DNA of 64,000 nucleotides from Pseudomonadota bacterium (GCA_021836225.1 JAKBJA010000172.1:1-64000); one strand, 5' to 3'; shown: positions 1 to 8,437, counted from the first letter of the stretch. Notes: generated from the letters alone by a model not told the origin. Made by a program: numbers and translations.

Positions 1-192
1 TTTGCGCAAACCATGGTCGAGCTGGTGCAGCGCCATGCACCCGATTTCAAGGCCGAAACGGTCGAGATGCGCGTATCCAGCAGCGGCAACTACCTCTCGG
101 TGACCTGCGTGGTGCGCGCCACTTCCAAGGCTCAACTCGATGCGCTGTACCGCGAGATCACCGCGCATCCGTGGGTGAAGATGGCGCTGTGA
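1..192 (+). CDS. ybeD: YbeD/DUF493 family protein, 3' part only
   Basis: The open frame enters from the left edge and gives the last 63 residues of a small protein ending in HPWVKMAL, which resembles the C-terminal half of the YbeD (DUF493) family: a short ferredoxin-like fold with the alternating pattern NYLSVTCVVRATSKAQLDALYREI. In Proteobacteria this gene usually sits directly before lipB. Here its TGA (190-192) overlaps the GTG start of lipB, so the two are probably translationally coupled. The biochemical role of the family is not settled; a link to lipoate metabolism is suggested mainly by gene order. The N-terminus is outside the window. Confidence 0.85.
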   Translation, partial: FAQTMVELVQRHAPDFKAETVEMRVSSSGNYLSVTCVVRATSKAQLDALYREITAHPWVKMAL

Positions 193-806
193 GTGTAGAA
201 GAGACGTTGGTCCGGCATCTGGGGCGGGTCGAGTATGCGCCGACCTGGCGGGCAATGCAGGACTTCACCGCGCGACGTGAACCCGACACACCGGACGAGT
301 TGTGGCTGCTGGAACACCCGCCGGTCTACACCCAGGGGCAGGCCGGCCGCGCCGAGCACCTGATCACCGCCACCGTCATTCCCGTCGTGCCGATCGACCG
401 CGGCGGCCAGATCACCTATCACGGGCCGGGTCAGGTCGTGGCCTATGTGCTGGTCGACCTGCGCCGGCGCGGCTACGGCATCCGCGAGCTGGTGACGCGC
501 ATGGAGCAGGCGGTGATCGACCTGCTGGCTGCCCACGGCGTGGTCGCCACGCGGCTGGCCGGTGCGCCCGGCGTGTACGTCGACGGCGCCAAGATCGCTG
601 CGCTTGGCCTGCGCGTCAAGCACGGCTGCACCTATCATGGCCTGGCCTTCAACGTCGACATGGACCTGACGCCGTTTGCCGCCATCAACCCCTGCGGCTA
701 CGCCGGCATGCGGGTCACCCAATGCCGTGATCTCGGCGCAAAGCTGAGCCTGCCGCAGGCGGAGCAGGCGCTCACTCAGCGCTTGCTGGCTGCGATCTAT
801 TCTTGA
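189..806 (+). CDS. lipB: Octanoyl-[acyl-carrier-protein]:protein N-octanoyltransferase LipB
   Basis: LipB moves an octanoyl group from acyl carrier protein to lysines of lipoyl domains in the cytoplasm, the first step of de novo protein lipoylation. The 205-residue product has the family landmarks: RGGQITYHGPGQ (about 71-82), GAKIAALGLRV carrying Lys135, and NPCGYAGM carrying Cys169, at the same numbers as the catalytic Lys/Cys pair of the E. coli enzyme. I chose the GTG at 189 because it overlaps the preceding stop (GTGA) and gives a normal N-terminus; an in-frame GTG at 171 would add six residues inside the upstream gene. lipA, the next enzyme of the pathway, lies 2.6 kb downstream, separated by four unrelated genes, so the usual lipBA pair has been interrupted. 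Confidence 0.97.
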   Translation: MSVEETLVRHLGRVEYAPTWRAMQDFTARREPDTPDELWLLEHPPVYTQGQAGRAEHLITATVIPVVPIDRGGQITYHGPGQVVAYVLVDLRRRGYGIRELVTRMEQAVIDLLAAHGVVATRLAGAPGVYVDGAKIAALGLRVKHGCTYHGLAFNVDMDLTPFAAINPCGYAGMRVTQCRDLGAKLSLPQAEQALTQRLLAAIYS

Positions 807-855
807 CTGGGTTAGTCTGGCATTAGTATTCTCGCAACTTCTAATGGAGTTATTC

Positions 856-1971
856 ATGAACCTCGACACCCTGCCGACCGACCCCAAACTCTTGATGCGC
901 TCGATCATCCAGCGCATCGCCACCGGGCCGGACCTGTCCAAGGACATCAGCCGCGTCGAGGCACATCTGGGCACCAAGGCCATCATCGACAACGTCATCG
1001 ACCCGGTGCAGGTGGGCATTTACTTCATCGCCCTGCGCATGAAGCGGGAGACCATGGACGAGAACCGCGGCGTGCTCGATGCGGTGCTGGAAACCACCCG
1101 GCGCGTCACCGCCGAGGTCGACGAGGTGGTCGACATCGGCGATCCCTACGACGGCTACAACCGCTGCCTGCCGGCCGCACCTTTCCTCGGCCCGCTGCTG
1201 GCCGAGTTCGGCGTGCATGGGGTCAGCCACGGCCTCGACAAGGTCGGACCCAAATACGGCGTGACCGCGCGCCACGTGCTGGAAGCCGCCGGCGTGCCAG
1301 TGAATCTGACGCCGACGGAAGCTGCTGCGCGGCTGGCCGATCCGGCAATCGGCTGGACCTACGTCGACCAGGCGCAGTCCAACCCCGGCATGCACAACCT
1401 CATCCCGCTGCGTGCGCAGATGATCAAGCGCCAGGTGCTGACCACGGTCGAAGTCCTGTCCAAGCCGATTCAGGGCCGCAAGAAAACCCATTTCATCACC
1501 GGCTACGTGCACAAGCCCTATCCACCGGTGTACGCCGACCTTGCACGCGAAGCCGGATTCGACACCGCCTGCATCGTGCGCGGCGTCGAGGGCGGGGTGA
1601 TTCCCTCCCTGCGCCAGACCGGCAAGTACTTCCACTACCACGACCGCGGCGCGGAAGTCGAAGCAGCGATCGATCCGCTCGCCTTGGGCATCAGCCAGCC
1701 GGTGCGCGCGGTGCCGCTGCCCGGCGCGGTCGCCACCGAAGCGGGCGAAGACGAGATCGTCGCCGCCATCGACATCAAGGCGACCGCACGCGCCGCCGCC
1801 GAAGCCGGCATCCTGGCGCTCAAGGGCGACCGCGGCGCCACCTACGATTCGCTGGTGCTGGCGGGTTCCGTCATCCTGCACCACGTCGGCAAGGCCGCCA
1901 GCGTGGCCGATGCGGCGGCACAAATCCGCGCCGTGCTGGATTCCGGCAGGGCCGTTGCACGGGTCAAATGA
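856..1971 (+). CDS. Divergent anthranilate phosphoribosyltransferase-fold protein
   Basis: A 371-residue protein with the layout of the glycosyltransferase family 3 / TrpD fold: a helical N-terminal part (KDISRVEAHLGTKAIIDNVI), then a segment equivalent to the phosphate-binding and VLEAAGVPV region (about 90-150). The canonical TrpD loop GTGGD is replaced by DIGDPYDGYN (about 93-102), and the region normally reading KHGNR..SGSADVLEALG is HGLDKVGPKYGVTARHVLEAAG. It is therefore unlikely to be the tryptophan-pathway enzyme. The ATG at 856 is preferred over an ATG at 844 because GGAG (846-849) lies six bases before it. Its stop overlaps the start of the next gene, a Rieske protein, so the two are coupled and may act together. 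The substrate is unknown. Confidence 0.6.
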   Translation: MNLDTLPTDPKLLMRSIIQRIATGPDLSKDISRVEAHLGTKAIIDNVIDPVQVGIYFIALRMKRETMDENRGVLDAVLETTRRVTAEVDEVVDIGDPYDGYNRCLPAAPFLGPLLAEFGVHGVSHGLDKVGPKYGVTARHVLEAAGVPVNLTPTEAAARLADPAIGWTYVDQAQSNPGMHNLIPLRAQMIKRQVLTTVEVLSKPIQGRKKTHFITGYVHKPYPPVYADLAREAGFDTACIVRGVEGGVIPSLRQTGKYFHYHDRGAEVEAAIDPLALGISQPVRAVPLPGAVATEAGEDEIVAAIDIKATARAAAEAGILALKGDRGATYDSLVLAGSVILHHVGKAASVADAAAQIRAVLDSGRAVARVK

Positions 1972-2279
1972 TGAGCGAATACGTTGCCATCGCCGCCGCC
2001 GACGAACTCAAGCCGGCGCAGATGAAGCGCGTCGTCGTCGATGGCAAGCGGCTGCTGCTGTGCAATTCCAACGGCACGCATTACGTGGTCGACGAAATGT
2101 GCAGCCACGAGGACTACTCGCTGTATCTGGGCTGCATCAAGGACGGCAAGATCAAGTGCTCGCTGCACGGCAGCTACTTCGACCTCACCACCGGCCAGCC
2201 GACCTGTGACCCCGCCGACGAGCCGATCAAAACCTACCCGGTGAAAGTCGAAGCCGGCCAGGTCTGGGTCAAGGCCTGA
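1968..2279 (+). CDS. Small Rieske-type [2Fe-2S] ferredoxin
   Basis: A 103-residue soluble Rieske domain without a signal peptide or membrane anchor, so probably a cytoplasmic electron carrier. The two cluster-binding boxes are C-S-H at 45-47 and C-S-L-H-G at 64-68, giving the ligand set C45, H47, C64, H67. Sixteen residues separate H47 from C64, which fits dioxygenase-type Rieske ferredoxins. The start ATG overlaps the upstream stop (ATGA); a second ATG follows immediately at 1971. No oxygenase or reductase gene is adjacent, so its partner is not obvious; the coupled upstream TrpD-fold protein is the only candidate by position. The stop codon directly abuts the stop of the oppositely oriented TlpA-like gene. 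Confidence 0.9.
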   Translation: MMSEYVAIAAADELKPAQMKRVVVDGKRLLLCNSNGTHYVVDEMCSHEDYSLYLGCIKDGKIKCSLHGSYFDLTTGQPTCDPADEPIKTYPVKVEAGQVWVKA

Positions 2280-2825
2280 TCATTCCCTGAGCAATCCCCG
2301 GATCGCCTGGACGAGCTCCGGGTGATCGAACTCGCGCCCGCCGATGGCGCTGCCGACAATGCGCCCCTGCTTGTCGACCAGGAAGGTGGTCGGCAGCCCC
2401 GCCACTTTCCATGCCTGCATGACGTGGCTGCGGGTGTCGAGCAGGATGGGGAAGGTGGGCGGGGTGTCGAACTGGGCGTTGAAGGCGCTGATGGTGTCGG
2501 CATTCTCGCCCACGTCCACCGCCAGCACGCTGAAGGCCTCGCCCTGGAGCGCCTGCGACAGGCGTTCCATCGACGGCATTTCGCGGCGACACGGCGGACA
2601 CCAGGTTGCCCAGAAGTTGATCAGCACCACACGGCCCTTGAGCTGGGCAAGATCGTGGGCGGTACCGTCGAGGTCTTTCAGTTTGAGCGCCGGTGCAGGT
2701 TTGGGCGCCTGCTTCGTGAGACTGTGTGACAGGGGCGGAAGATCGGCTGCATGAACCGCGGATGACACGCCGAACACGCAACACGCGGCCAGCGCAGCGC
2801 CTGATACGAGTTCACGAATCTTCAT
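2280..2825 (-). CDS. TlpA-family thiol:disulfide oxidoreductase (periplasmic)
   Basis: A 181-residue thioredoxin-fold protein. The N-terminus (KIRELVSGAALAACCVFGV..AVHA) is a Sec signal peptide, probably cleaved after AVHA near residue 26. The catalytic motif is WCPPC (Cys76, Cys79) in the context LINFWATWCPPCRREMP, typical of the TlpA/ResA group that keeps periplasmic thiols reduced, for example during cytochrome c assembly. A later segment, AGLPTTFLVDKQGRIVG, supplies the cis-proline loop. Its first 14 bases overlap the end of an upstream secreted protein gene, so both probably form a two-gene minus-strand operon. No cytochrome gene is near, and its client is not evident. Confidence 0.92.
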   Translation of the reverse strand: MKIRELVSGAALAACCVFGVSSAVHAADLPPLSHSLTKQAPKPAPALKLKDLDGTAHDLAQLKGRVVLINFWATWCPPCRREMPSMERLSQALQGEAFSVLAVDVGENADTISAFNAQFDTPPTFPILLDTRSHVMQAWKVAGLPTTFLVDKQGRIVGSAIGGREFDHPELVQAIRGLLRE

Positions 2826-3396
2826 CTGCGCACCTCACCTGTTCGAGTTTCCCGGTATGGATCCTGCCGCCGGCGTTCATGCCCTTCAGGGTACGCCAGA
2901 CGAAGTGCAGGTCGAACTGGCCACCGCGCGGCACGCTGTAGCTCGTCATGCCCTGGTTCCAGTCGCCCGGCGCATACGTCTGGGTGGCGGGGATTTGCGC
3001 CCAGTTGAACGCGATGCGGGCAGTCTCGCTCACACCAAGGCGCTTCCACAGGTGCTCCCATTCGGTCTTGCTGCGGATGGCGCGCGGCGGCTGGCCGGCC
3101 ACTTCGTAGCGCCAGTCGGCCAGCCGGTGCTGGATCGCCGTGTCGCTGATATTGCGCACCACCGTCATGAAGACGCATTCGCCGGTGTAGCGTTCCGCCG
3201 CCTCGGGCGAAAAGCCGCGTGCCAGATAGAAGGCACGTGCCTGGTCCGGACTGATCTGGGTCAGCCGCACCTGGATGCCGGCGGTTTCGGTTTGCCAGGT
3301 GACGAGTCCGGTCTCCGCATCCGTGCTGGAATCGGTGCCGGCATGGGCCGCGGCACTCCACACTACTGTCAGCAGGGTCAGGGTCAGACGTCGCAT
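2812..3396 (-). CDS. Secreted protein of unknown function
   Basis: I do not recognise this 194-residue protein. It has a clear Sec signal peptide (RRLTLTLLTVVWSAAAHA, cleavage about residue 19) and no further hydrophobic helix, so it should be a soluble periplasmic or exported protein. The mature part has two cysteines, one in the middle (TGECVFMTVV) and one near the C-terminus (EQVRCADEDS), which could pair as a disulfide. A run of beta-strand-like segments (FMTVVRNISD, GGQFDLHFVW) suggests a beta-sandwich. It overlaps the downstream TlpA-like gene by 14 bases, so a thiol-redox relationship with that protein is possible but only inferred. The start is 38 bases from the divergent lipA gene. 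Confidence 0.75.
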   Translation of the reverse strand: MRRLTLTLLTVVWSAAAHAGTDSSTDAETGLVTWQTETAGIQVRLTQISPDQARAFYLARGFSPEAAERYTGECVFMTVVRNISDTAIQHRLADWRYEVAGQPPRAIRSKTEWEHLWKRLGVSETARIAFNWAQIPATQTYAPGDWNQGMTSYSVPRGGQFDLHFVWRTLKGMNAGGRIHTGKLEQVRCADEDS

Positions 3397-3434
3397 AGGA
3401 TAAAATTCGCATTCAACGTTGTTCCGAGCAGATT

Positions 3435-4370
3435 ATGGCAGACCCCATCCAGCACAAAGGCGCCGCGAAAACCGCACGCATCCCGATCAAGATCGTACCG
3501 CAGCCGCGCATGCGCCTGCCGTCGTGGATCCGGGCCAAATCCCCCAACGTGCCGAACGTGGCGCGCTTGAAGGGCATCCTGCGCGAAGCCAGGCTGCACA
3601 CCGTGTGCGAGGAGGCCTCGTGCCCCAACCTGGGTGAATGCTTTGGTCACGGCACCGCAACCTTCATGATCCTGGGCGACCTGTGCACGCGGCGCTGCCC
3701 GTTCTGCGACGTCGGCCACGGCACGCCGCTGCCGCCGGACCCCGACGAGCCACGCCACCTGGCCGAGACGATCGCGCTGATGGCGCTGAAATACGTGGTG
3801 ATCACCAGCGTCGACCGCGACGATCTGCGCGACGGCGGCGCCGAGCATTTTGCGAAGTGCATCGCGGCGGTGCGCGAAGCCTCGCCTGCCACCCGCATCG
3901 AAATCCTCACTCCGGATTTTCGCGGCAGGCTGGAGAAAGCGCTGGACATGCTCGACACCGCGCCGCCCGACGTGATGAACCACAACCTGGAAACCGTGCC
4001 GCGCCTGTACAAGGCGGCGCGCCCCGGCGCCGATTACGCGCACTCGCTGAAATTGCTGAGGGATTTCAAGACGCGTCATCCGGGCATCCCGACCAAGTCG
4101 GGCCTGATGCTGGGGCTGGGGGAAACCGACGAGGAAATCCTCGAGGTGATGCGCGACCTGCGCGCGCATGACGTCGACATGCTGACACTGGGCCAGTATC
4201 TGCAACCGTCGCAGCACCATCTGCCGGTGCTGCGCTTCGTCACCCCCGAACGCTTCGCCCAGTTCGAGCAGGAAGCGCTGGCGATGGGTTTCAAGCACGC
4301 CGCCTGCGGGCCGATGGTCCGGTCGAGCTATCACGCCGACCAGCAGGCGGCGGGCGTAGGCGAAGACTAG
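3435..4370 (+). CDS. lipA: Lipoyl synthase LipA (radical SAM)
   Basis: LipA inserts two sulfur atoms into protein-bound octanoyl groups, completing lipoate formation after LipB. The 311-residue product shows both iron-sulfur sites: the auxiliary-cluster cysteines C58, C63 and C69 ([12 protein letters not shown]) and the radical-SAM triad C84, C88, C91 (CTRRCPFC). The C-terminal segment VRSSYHAD holds the RSSY serine that ligates the auxiliary cluster in characterised lipoyl synthases. Length and motif order are normal. The gene is divergent from the secreted-protein gene at 2812-3396 with only 38 bases between them. Its TAG stop shares the palindrome CTAG with the TAG of the convergent PEP-CTERM gene, leaving no room for a separate terminator between them. 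Confidence 0.98.
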   Translation: MADPIQHKGAAKTARIPIKIVPQPRMRLPSWIRAKSPNVPNVARLKGILREARLHTVCEEASCPNLGECFGHGTATFMILGDLCTRRCPFCDVGHGTPLPPDPDEPRHLAETIALMALKYVVITSVDRDDLRDGGAEHFAKCIAAVREASPATRIEILTPDFRGRLEKALDMLDTAPPDVMNHNLETVPRLYKAARPGADYAHSLKLLRDFKTRHPGIPTKSGLMLGLGETDEEILEVMRDLRAHDVDMLTLGQYLQPSQHHLPVLRFVTPERFAQFEQEALAMGFKHAACGPMVRSSYHADQQAAGVGED

Positions 4371-5242
4371 GCGCCGCTCACCGGGGCGGCCGTGCGACGG
4401 CCTGCCCAAACCAGTCCCATCAATCCCAGCAGAATTAATCCCAAGGTCGAAGGCTCGGGCACCGCAGCGATGGTGCTGGGACCGCCACTTTGCAGCGGTG
4501 CCGTGTCGTCCAGCGTGTCAGGCGGCACGCCTTCGGAAATGACCTGGGGCTTCGCATCCGTCGCGGGCGGGACGTCGTCCGTCAGTGTCGGCGGTTGGCC
4601 CGCCGACGGGAGTGCAGGATTCCCCGGTATGGGCGCTGTGCCCGGGGTGCCGGCCTGGCTTGGCGGAGCCGGGCCATCCTGGGCGGCGGGCAGCTGCGGA
4701 TTGCCTGCCGTGGCCGGAGGCTGCTTGGCCGGTGCGGGCGAAGCAGGAATGGCAATGCCAGGGGGCGTGCCGGGTGTGGGCTTGGCCGCTGGCTCCGACC
4801 CGGCCGGGCGCGGATATGCGATGCCCGGCACCCGTCCGGGGCTGCCGCTGCCATGCGTGGCGGACGGCACACCGAACAAGTCGGACGGCATGTGGCTCGG
4901 GCCGTCTGCGCCTTGATTGCCGGGTATTCCGTCGCCGGCATCCGCGAGCATGATGGGAAGGGTTGCGCCATCCAAGTCGATATGCGTGATTTCACCGCTT
5001 GCATGGGGGCGGGGGGCCGAGGTGGCGGCAACGCTCGGCGGAGGATTGCCGTGCGTGACTGGCAATACAGTGTTGGGCGCGGGCGTGTGGTCAAGCTGGG
5101 TGGCTATGCCGCCAATCACCATTGCCGCCACAACGGAACTGGCAATGATTTTTCCCGCCGGGCTGAGCAGCGAGGCGATACCCACGGCGAGCAGGCCTAA
5201 CCGGCGTGTGCGCTTGTGGTATGTGCGGTGTCTGGTTTTCAT
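4367..5242 (-). CDS. Proline-rich PEP-CTERM sorting-domain protein
   Basis: A 291-residue exported protein ending in a classic exosortase recognition signal: the PEP-S box at about 262-265, a 16-residue hydrophobic helix ([15 protein letters not shown]) and Arg-Arg, then eight more residues. The N-terminus is strongly basic ([13 protein letters not shown]) followed by two hydrophobic stretches, consistent with a long signal peptide or anchor. The mature part (about 55-255) is low-complexity, dominated by Pro, Ala, Gly and Thr, with no recognisable domain; such regions in PEP-CTERM proteins often serve as extended, possibly glycosylated, surface segments. The ATG at 5242 is chosen because it starts the basic signal region and lies about 30 bases downstream of the predicted start site of a sigma-54 promoter. 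It is the only PEP-CTERM protein I find in the window and a likely XrtA substrate. Confidence 0.9.
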   Translation of the reverse strand: MKTRHRTYHKRTRRLGLLAVGIASLLSPAGKIIASSVVAAMVIGGIATQLDHTPAPNTVLPVTHGNPPPSVAATSAPRPHASGEITHIDLDGATLPIMLADAGDGIPGNQGADGPSHMPSDLFGVPSATHGSGSPGRVPGIAYPRPAGSEPAAKPTPGTPPGIAIPASPAPAKQPPATAGNPQLPAAQDGPAPPSQAGTPGTAPIPGNPALPSAGQPPTLTDDVPPATDAKPQVISEGVPPDTLDDTAPLQSGGPSTIAAVPEPSTLGLILLGLMGLVWAGRRTAAPVSGA

Positions 5243-5282
5243 GATGGGCGCTGGAAGCGGGTAGACTCGACACGGTCTTGCC

Positions 5283-5298
5283 TGCAATTCGCGTTCCA
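5283..5298 (-). promoter_or_regulatory. Sigma-54 (RpoN) promoter of the PEP-CTERM protein gene
   Basis: Read on the minus strand the site is TGGAACGCGAATTGCA, against the consensus TGGCACG-N4-TTGCW: the -24 GG and -12 GC are both present with exact spacing, and only one of the twelve conserved positions differs. Transcription would start near 5272 and reach the ATG at 5242 after about 30 bases. Together with the sigma-54 promoter at 8525-8541 this points to RpoN-dependent co-regulation of the sorted protein and the EPS/exosortase operon. Confidence 0.75.
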
Positions 5299-5319
5299 GC
5301 TGTATGGGCTGCGGCAATC

Positions 5320-5341
5320 TGTGCAAGCATGTGCATGCACA
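5320..5341. promoter_or_regulatory. Inverted repeat upstream of the sigma-54 promoter, possible activator site
   Basis: The arms TGTGCA (5320-5325) and TGCACA (5336-5341) enclose a 10-base spacer that contains most of a second inverted repeat, GCATG-TG-CATGC (5327-5338). It sits about 50-70 bases upstream of the predicted start site. Sigma-54 promoters need an enhancer-binding activator, so this is a candidate site, but the assignment rests only on symmetry and position. The rest of 5243-5418 shows no other feature. Confidence 0.3.
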
Positions 5342-5418
5342 GGCCTGTCAGGTTGCAGGGTGACCGGCCGGGCGTCCGGAACTCGACGCTCTGGGCGAGC
5401 GATCAACTGTAACCGGGC

Positions 5419-6204
5419 TTATTTCAGCAGCCGTTTGCGCGTCAGTGCCAGCGCGATGATGTAGCCCAGACTGCCGTAAATCAGCAGCGCGATCACATGC
5501 AGCGCGATGTTGTCGGGCACGTTGCCGACGACCAGCGGCCGCGCGAGGTTAATGGCGTGGGTGAGCGGTAGCCAGGCCGAGATACTCTGCACCGCAGCCG
5601 GCAACTGCGACACCGGAAAGAACACGCCGCACAGCAGCACCATCGGCGTGATCACCAGGGTGAAGTAGTAGAGGAAAAAGTCGTAGCTCGGCGACACCGC
5701 GTTCATCACCAGCCCCAAACCGCCGAAACAGAAGCCGACCAGCGCCACCACCGGGATGATCCACAGCGTCATCCAGAAGTTGCCGTACAGGCCCAGCCCC
5801 CAGATCACCGCCAGGATCGCCAGCCCGGACAGCAGGCTCTTCGCCACCGCCCAGCTCAGTTCGCCCAGCATCACGTCGTCGAGCGTGAGCGGCGCATTCA
5901 TGATGGCGTCCCAGGTGCGCTGCACGTGCATGCGCGAGAAGCTCGAGTACAGCACCTCGAAGGTGGCGGCGTTCATCGTGCTGTAGGCCACCGTTCCGGC
6001 GGCGAGAAAGGTGAGGTAGGGCATGCCGGCGACGTCGGGCAGCAGGCTGCCGAGACCGTAGCCAAGGCCCAGCATGTACAGCATCGGGTCGGCCAGGTTG
6101 CCGAGAATGGACGGAATGGCGAGCTTCTTCCACACGAGGTAGTTGCGCTGCCACACCGGGATGAAGCGCCAGGACAGACGGGGCAGGCGCAGATGCTTAA
6201 TCAC
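5419..6204 (-). CDS. ABC-2 type exporter permease (NodJ-like)
   Basis: A 261-residue inner-membrane permease with about six hydrophobic segments and the ABC-2 signature region ([20 protein letters not shown] near 41-60; [30 protein letters not shown] toward the C-terminus). The overall pattern is closest to NodJ-type permeases of polysaccharide or lipo-oligosaccharide exporters, although in non-rhizobial bacteria such pairs are widespread and their substrates are usually unknown. The start overlaps the end of the ATPase gene by eight bases. It is the last gene of the five-gene minus-strand operon beginning at 8403. A link to the neighbouring EPS locus is possible, but that locus has its own Wza/GNVR export machinery. 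Confidence 0.9.
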   Translation of the reverse strand: MIKHLRLPRLSWRFIPVWQRNYLVWKKLAIPSILGNLADPMLYMLGLGYGLGSLLPDVAGMPYLTFLAAGTVAYSTMNAATFEVLYSSFSRMHVQRTWDAIMNAPLTLDDVMLGELSWAVAKSLLSGLAILAVIWGLGLYGNFWMTLWIIPVVALVGFCFGGLGLVMNAVSPSYDFFLYYFTLVITPMVLLCGVFFPVSQLPAAVQSISAWLPLTHAINLARPLVVGNVPDNIALHVIALLIYGSLGYIIALALTRKRLLK

Positions 6205-7102
6205 GCAAGTCCCTCCCGGTCAGCTTGAGGAACACGTCTTCCAGGTTCGACGGCCGGTGCACGTAGCGCAGCGCGGTCGTGTGACTCAGCGCATCGATGA
6301 CGCGGTCGGCGTCGTGGGTGTAGCAGAAGAGCGTCTCGCCGACGGTCTCGGAGCGCTGGCAGACCTGCCCCGCATGCTCGCGCGTCCAGGCGTCCAGCCC
6401 TTCGCCATACACCTCGACCACCGCCGGTTCGATGTGCGACTCGATCAGTGCGCGCGGCGCGCCTTCGGCGACGATGGCGCCATGGTCAAGAATGGCGAGG
6501 CGGTCGGTGAGGCGCTCGGCCTCGTCCATGAAGTGGGTGGTGAGCACGATGGTCTTGCCGGCGTTGATCAGCCGCCGCAGCCCTTGCCAGATCAGGTGGC
6601 GCGCCTGCGGGTCGAGGCCGGTGGTGGGCTCGTCCAGAAACAGGATCTCCGGGTCGTGCACCAGCGCGCGTGCCAGCGTGAGGCGTCGTTTCATGCCGCC
6701 GGACAGCTGGGCGATCTGCGCGTCGGCCTTGCCGGCGAGCCCGGCGAATTCCAGCAGTTCCGGCACGCGCGCGGCGATGGCGGCCTTGTCCATGCCGAAA
6801 TAGCGGCCGTAGGCGAACAGGTTTTCGCGCACCGAAAAATCCGGGTCGAGGTTGTCCATCTGAGGCACCACCCCGACCTTCATGCGGGCCTCGCGGGCGT
6901 GTTGCGGTACCGCGATGCCGGCCAGTTCGATCGTGCCGGCATCGGGTTCGATCAGTCCCAGCAGCAATCTGAGCGTGGTGGTCTTGCCCGCACCGTTGGG
7001 GCCCAGAAGGCCGAAGCACTCGCCGCGCCGCACGTGCAGATCAAGGCCGCGCACCACCTCGGTGTTGCCGTATTTTTTTGTCAGGCCGCGCACGTTCAGC
7101 AC
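6197..7102 (-). CDS. ABC exporter ATP-binding protein (NodI-like)
   Basis: A 301-residue nucleotide-binding subunit for the adjacent permease. It has Walker A GPNGAGKT (about 34-41), the signature LSGGMKRR, Walker [13 protein letters not shown] and the switch histidine in [12 protein letters not shown], followed by a roughly 70-residue C-terminal extension typical of DrrA/NodI ATPases. The start is set at the GTG at 7102 because GGAGG lies seven bases before it; a longer reading from 7207 would run 35 residues into the hydrolase gene without conserved sequence. It overlaps the hydrolase stop by seven bases and the permease start by eight, so the three are tightly coupled. Confidence 0.92.
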   Translation of the reverse strand: MLNVRGLTKKYGNTEVVRGLDLHVRRGECFGLLGPNGAGKTTTLRLLLGLIEPDAGTIELAGIAVPQHAREARMKVGVVPQMDNLDPDFSVRENLFAYGRYFGMDKAAIAARVPELLEFAGLAGKADAQIAQLSGGMKRRLTLARALVHDPEILFLDEPTTGLDPQARHLIWQGLRRLINAGKTIVLTTHFMDEAERLTDRLAILDHGAIVAEGAPRALIESHIEPAVVEVYGEGLDAWTREHAGQVCQRSETVGETLFCYTHDADRVIDALSHTTALRYVHRPSNLEDVFLKLTGRDLRD

Positions 7103-7698
7103 GGGCAGGCCTCCAGAAATGCCTGTTTCAGTTCCTTCAGCTTGCCGTGGAAGAAATGGCCCGCCTCGGGGATTTCTTTGACCGTCAGCTGCTGCTGCTC
7201 GGCCCACAGCCGGATCGCGGCAGGCGGGATGAGCTCGTCGGCATCACCATAGATCACCACGGTGTCCTCGGGAACCGGATCGAATTCGTACATGGTCACC
7301 GCCGGCGCGACCAGGATCAGGCGCTTGGCGTGCAGTTCCTGGCGCAGGCGGTGCTGCACGAAGGCGCCGAAGGAAAAGCCGGCCAGCGCCCACGGCAGAC
7401 CGGGGTAGCTCGCCTCGACGAAGCGGGCGACCGCCAGCAGATCGTCCGTTTCGCCCATCCCGGCGTCGAATTCGCCGTCGCTCATGCCGACGCCGCGGAA
7501 ATTGGGTCGCACGCTGACCCAGCCGGCCTCGTTGGCCGCCTTGGCCAGCGTCGTCACCACCTTGTTGTCGAGGCTGCCGCCGTGCAGCGGATGCGGGTGT
7601 GCCACCAGCAAGAGGCCGCGGCGATCGGTCTCGGGATCGTCGATCACGGTTTCCAGCTTGCCTGCCGGAACCGGGATGCGCAGCTTGTAGCGTTTCAT
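7096..7698 (-). CDS. Alpha/beta hydrolase (COG2945-like)
   Basis: A 200-residue single-domain serine hydrolase. The nucleophile elbow is AGFSFGAF (Ser109), the acid is likely Asp154 in [10 protein letters not shown], and the histidine is His181 in EAGHFFHG, giving a complete triad. HPHPLHGG near the N-terminus forms the oxyanion-hole strand. Small hydrolases of this kind have no established substrate. The ATG at 7698 matches the usual family N-terminus ([13 protein letters not shown]); an in-frame GTG at 7725 overlapping the ferredoxin stop (GTGA) would add nine residues and is also plausible. It lies between a ferredoxin and an ABC exporter in an overlapping operon. Confidence 0.88.
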   Translation of the reverse strand: MKRYKLRIPVPAGKLETVIDDPETDRRGLLLVAHPHPLHGGSLDNKVVTTLAKAANEAGWVSVRPNFRGVGMSDGEFDAGMGETDDLLAVARFVEASYPGLPWALAGFSFGAFVQHRLRQELHAKRLILVAPAVTMYEFDPVPEDTVVIYGDADELIPPAAIRLWAEQQQLTVKEIPEAGHFFHGKLKELKQAFLEACPC

Positions 7699-7721
7699 CC
7701 TGGCCGCTTCGATCGGCCGCT

Positions 7722-8039
7722 TCACTTCAGCTGCAGGCGCTCGACGATACGCCCCTGCTTCAGATGGACCTCGAAAATCTCGTCGATGTCAGCCTCGTCC
7801 ACGTAGGTGTACCAGACGCCTTCCGGGTAGACGACCACCACGGGACCCTCGTCGCAACGGTCGAGGCAGCCGGCGCTGTTGATGCGGGATTTGCCTTCGC
7901 CGTTCAGGTTGGCATGCTTGACCTTCTTCTTCAGATAGTCGCGCATGGTCTGGCCGCCGGCGGCGCCGCAGCATTTGGCGCCGTCTTCGCGCTGGTTGGT
8001 GCAGAAAAAGACGTGGTGCTTGTAATACGGGTCAGTCAT
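7722..8039 (-). CDS. Thioredoxin-like [2Fe-2S] ferredoxin
   Basis: A 105-residue protein of the thioredoxin-fold ferredoxin family, related to the NuoE cluster domain and to Shethna/Azotobacter ferredoxin I type proteins. It starts HHVFFCTNQREDGAKCCG and contains SAGCLDRCDEGPVVVVYPEG, so the ligands are Cys13, Cys23 or Cys24, Cys58 and Cys62. The C-terminal part (YTYVDEADIDEIFEVHL) is the usual thioredoxin-like ending. The start overlaps the MazG stop by eight bases and the end touches the hydrolase gene. Its redox partner is not identifiable from context. Confidence 0.92.
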   Translation of the reverse strand: MTDPYYKHHVFFCTNQREDGAKCCGAAGGQTMRDYLKKKVKHANLNGEGKSRINSAGCLDRCDEGPVVVVYPEGVWYTYVDEADIDEIFEVHLKQGRIVERLQLK

Positions 8040-8403
8040 TCGAAAAATCCGAGTATTTGAGAGCGTTGCCGTGAGCCTTGTCCACCGGGTATTTTCGCGC
8101 ATTGATCGCGAGTTTGTCGGCGGCGGCGTCGAGCAGGTCGATGCCCAGCAGGTCGGCAAGCCTAGTCAGGTAGATCAGCACGTCGGCAATTTCCTGGCGC
8201 ACGGCTTCATGCTGCGCGGCACTCAGGTTCTGGCTTTGCTCCGGAGTAAGCCACTGGAAAGGTTCCAGCAGTTCCGCCGCCTCCACGCTCAAGGCCATGA
8301 CCAGGTTCTTGGGAGTGTGGTAGCGTTCCCATGCGCGCGCCTGCGCGAATTCGCGAATGCGTAGACGCAGGGTGTCAAGGTTGTCGATTTCATGATGACT
8401 CAT
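8032..8403 (-). CDS. MazG-like nucleotide pyrophosphohydrolase
   Basis: A 123-residue all-alpha NTP pyrophosphohydrolase of the MazG/dCTPase (XTP3-transactivated protein A) group, which removes pyrophosphate from non-canonical or excess nucleoside triphosphates. The metal-binding helices are visible as EAAELLEPFQW (Glu41, Glu44) and EIADVLIYLTRLAD (Glu71, Asp74), the ExxE/ExxD arrangement of the family. Starts at 8403 and 8412 are both possible; no good ribosome-binding site distinguishes them. It is the first gene of the minus-strand operon and is divergent from the EPS operon. Confidence 0.9.
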   Translation of the reverse strand: MSHHEIDNLDTLRLRIREFAQARAWERYHTPKNLVMALSVEAAELLEPFQWLTPEQSQNLSAAQHEAVRQEIADVLIYLTRLADLLGIDLLDAAADKLAINARKYPVDKAHGNALKYSDFSND

Positions 8404-8437
8404 GGGTGGCATGATACCGCGGCAAGCGACAGGCTTA

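Noticed and set aside
850..1923. A 357-residue minus-strand frame opposite the TrpD-fold gene
   Set aside because: His/Asp/Val-rich shadow composition; the plus-strand frame has a ribosome-binding site and coupling to the Rieske gene.
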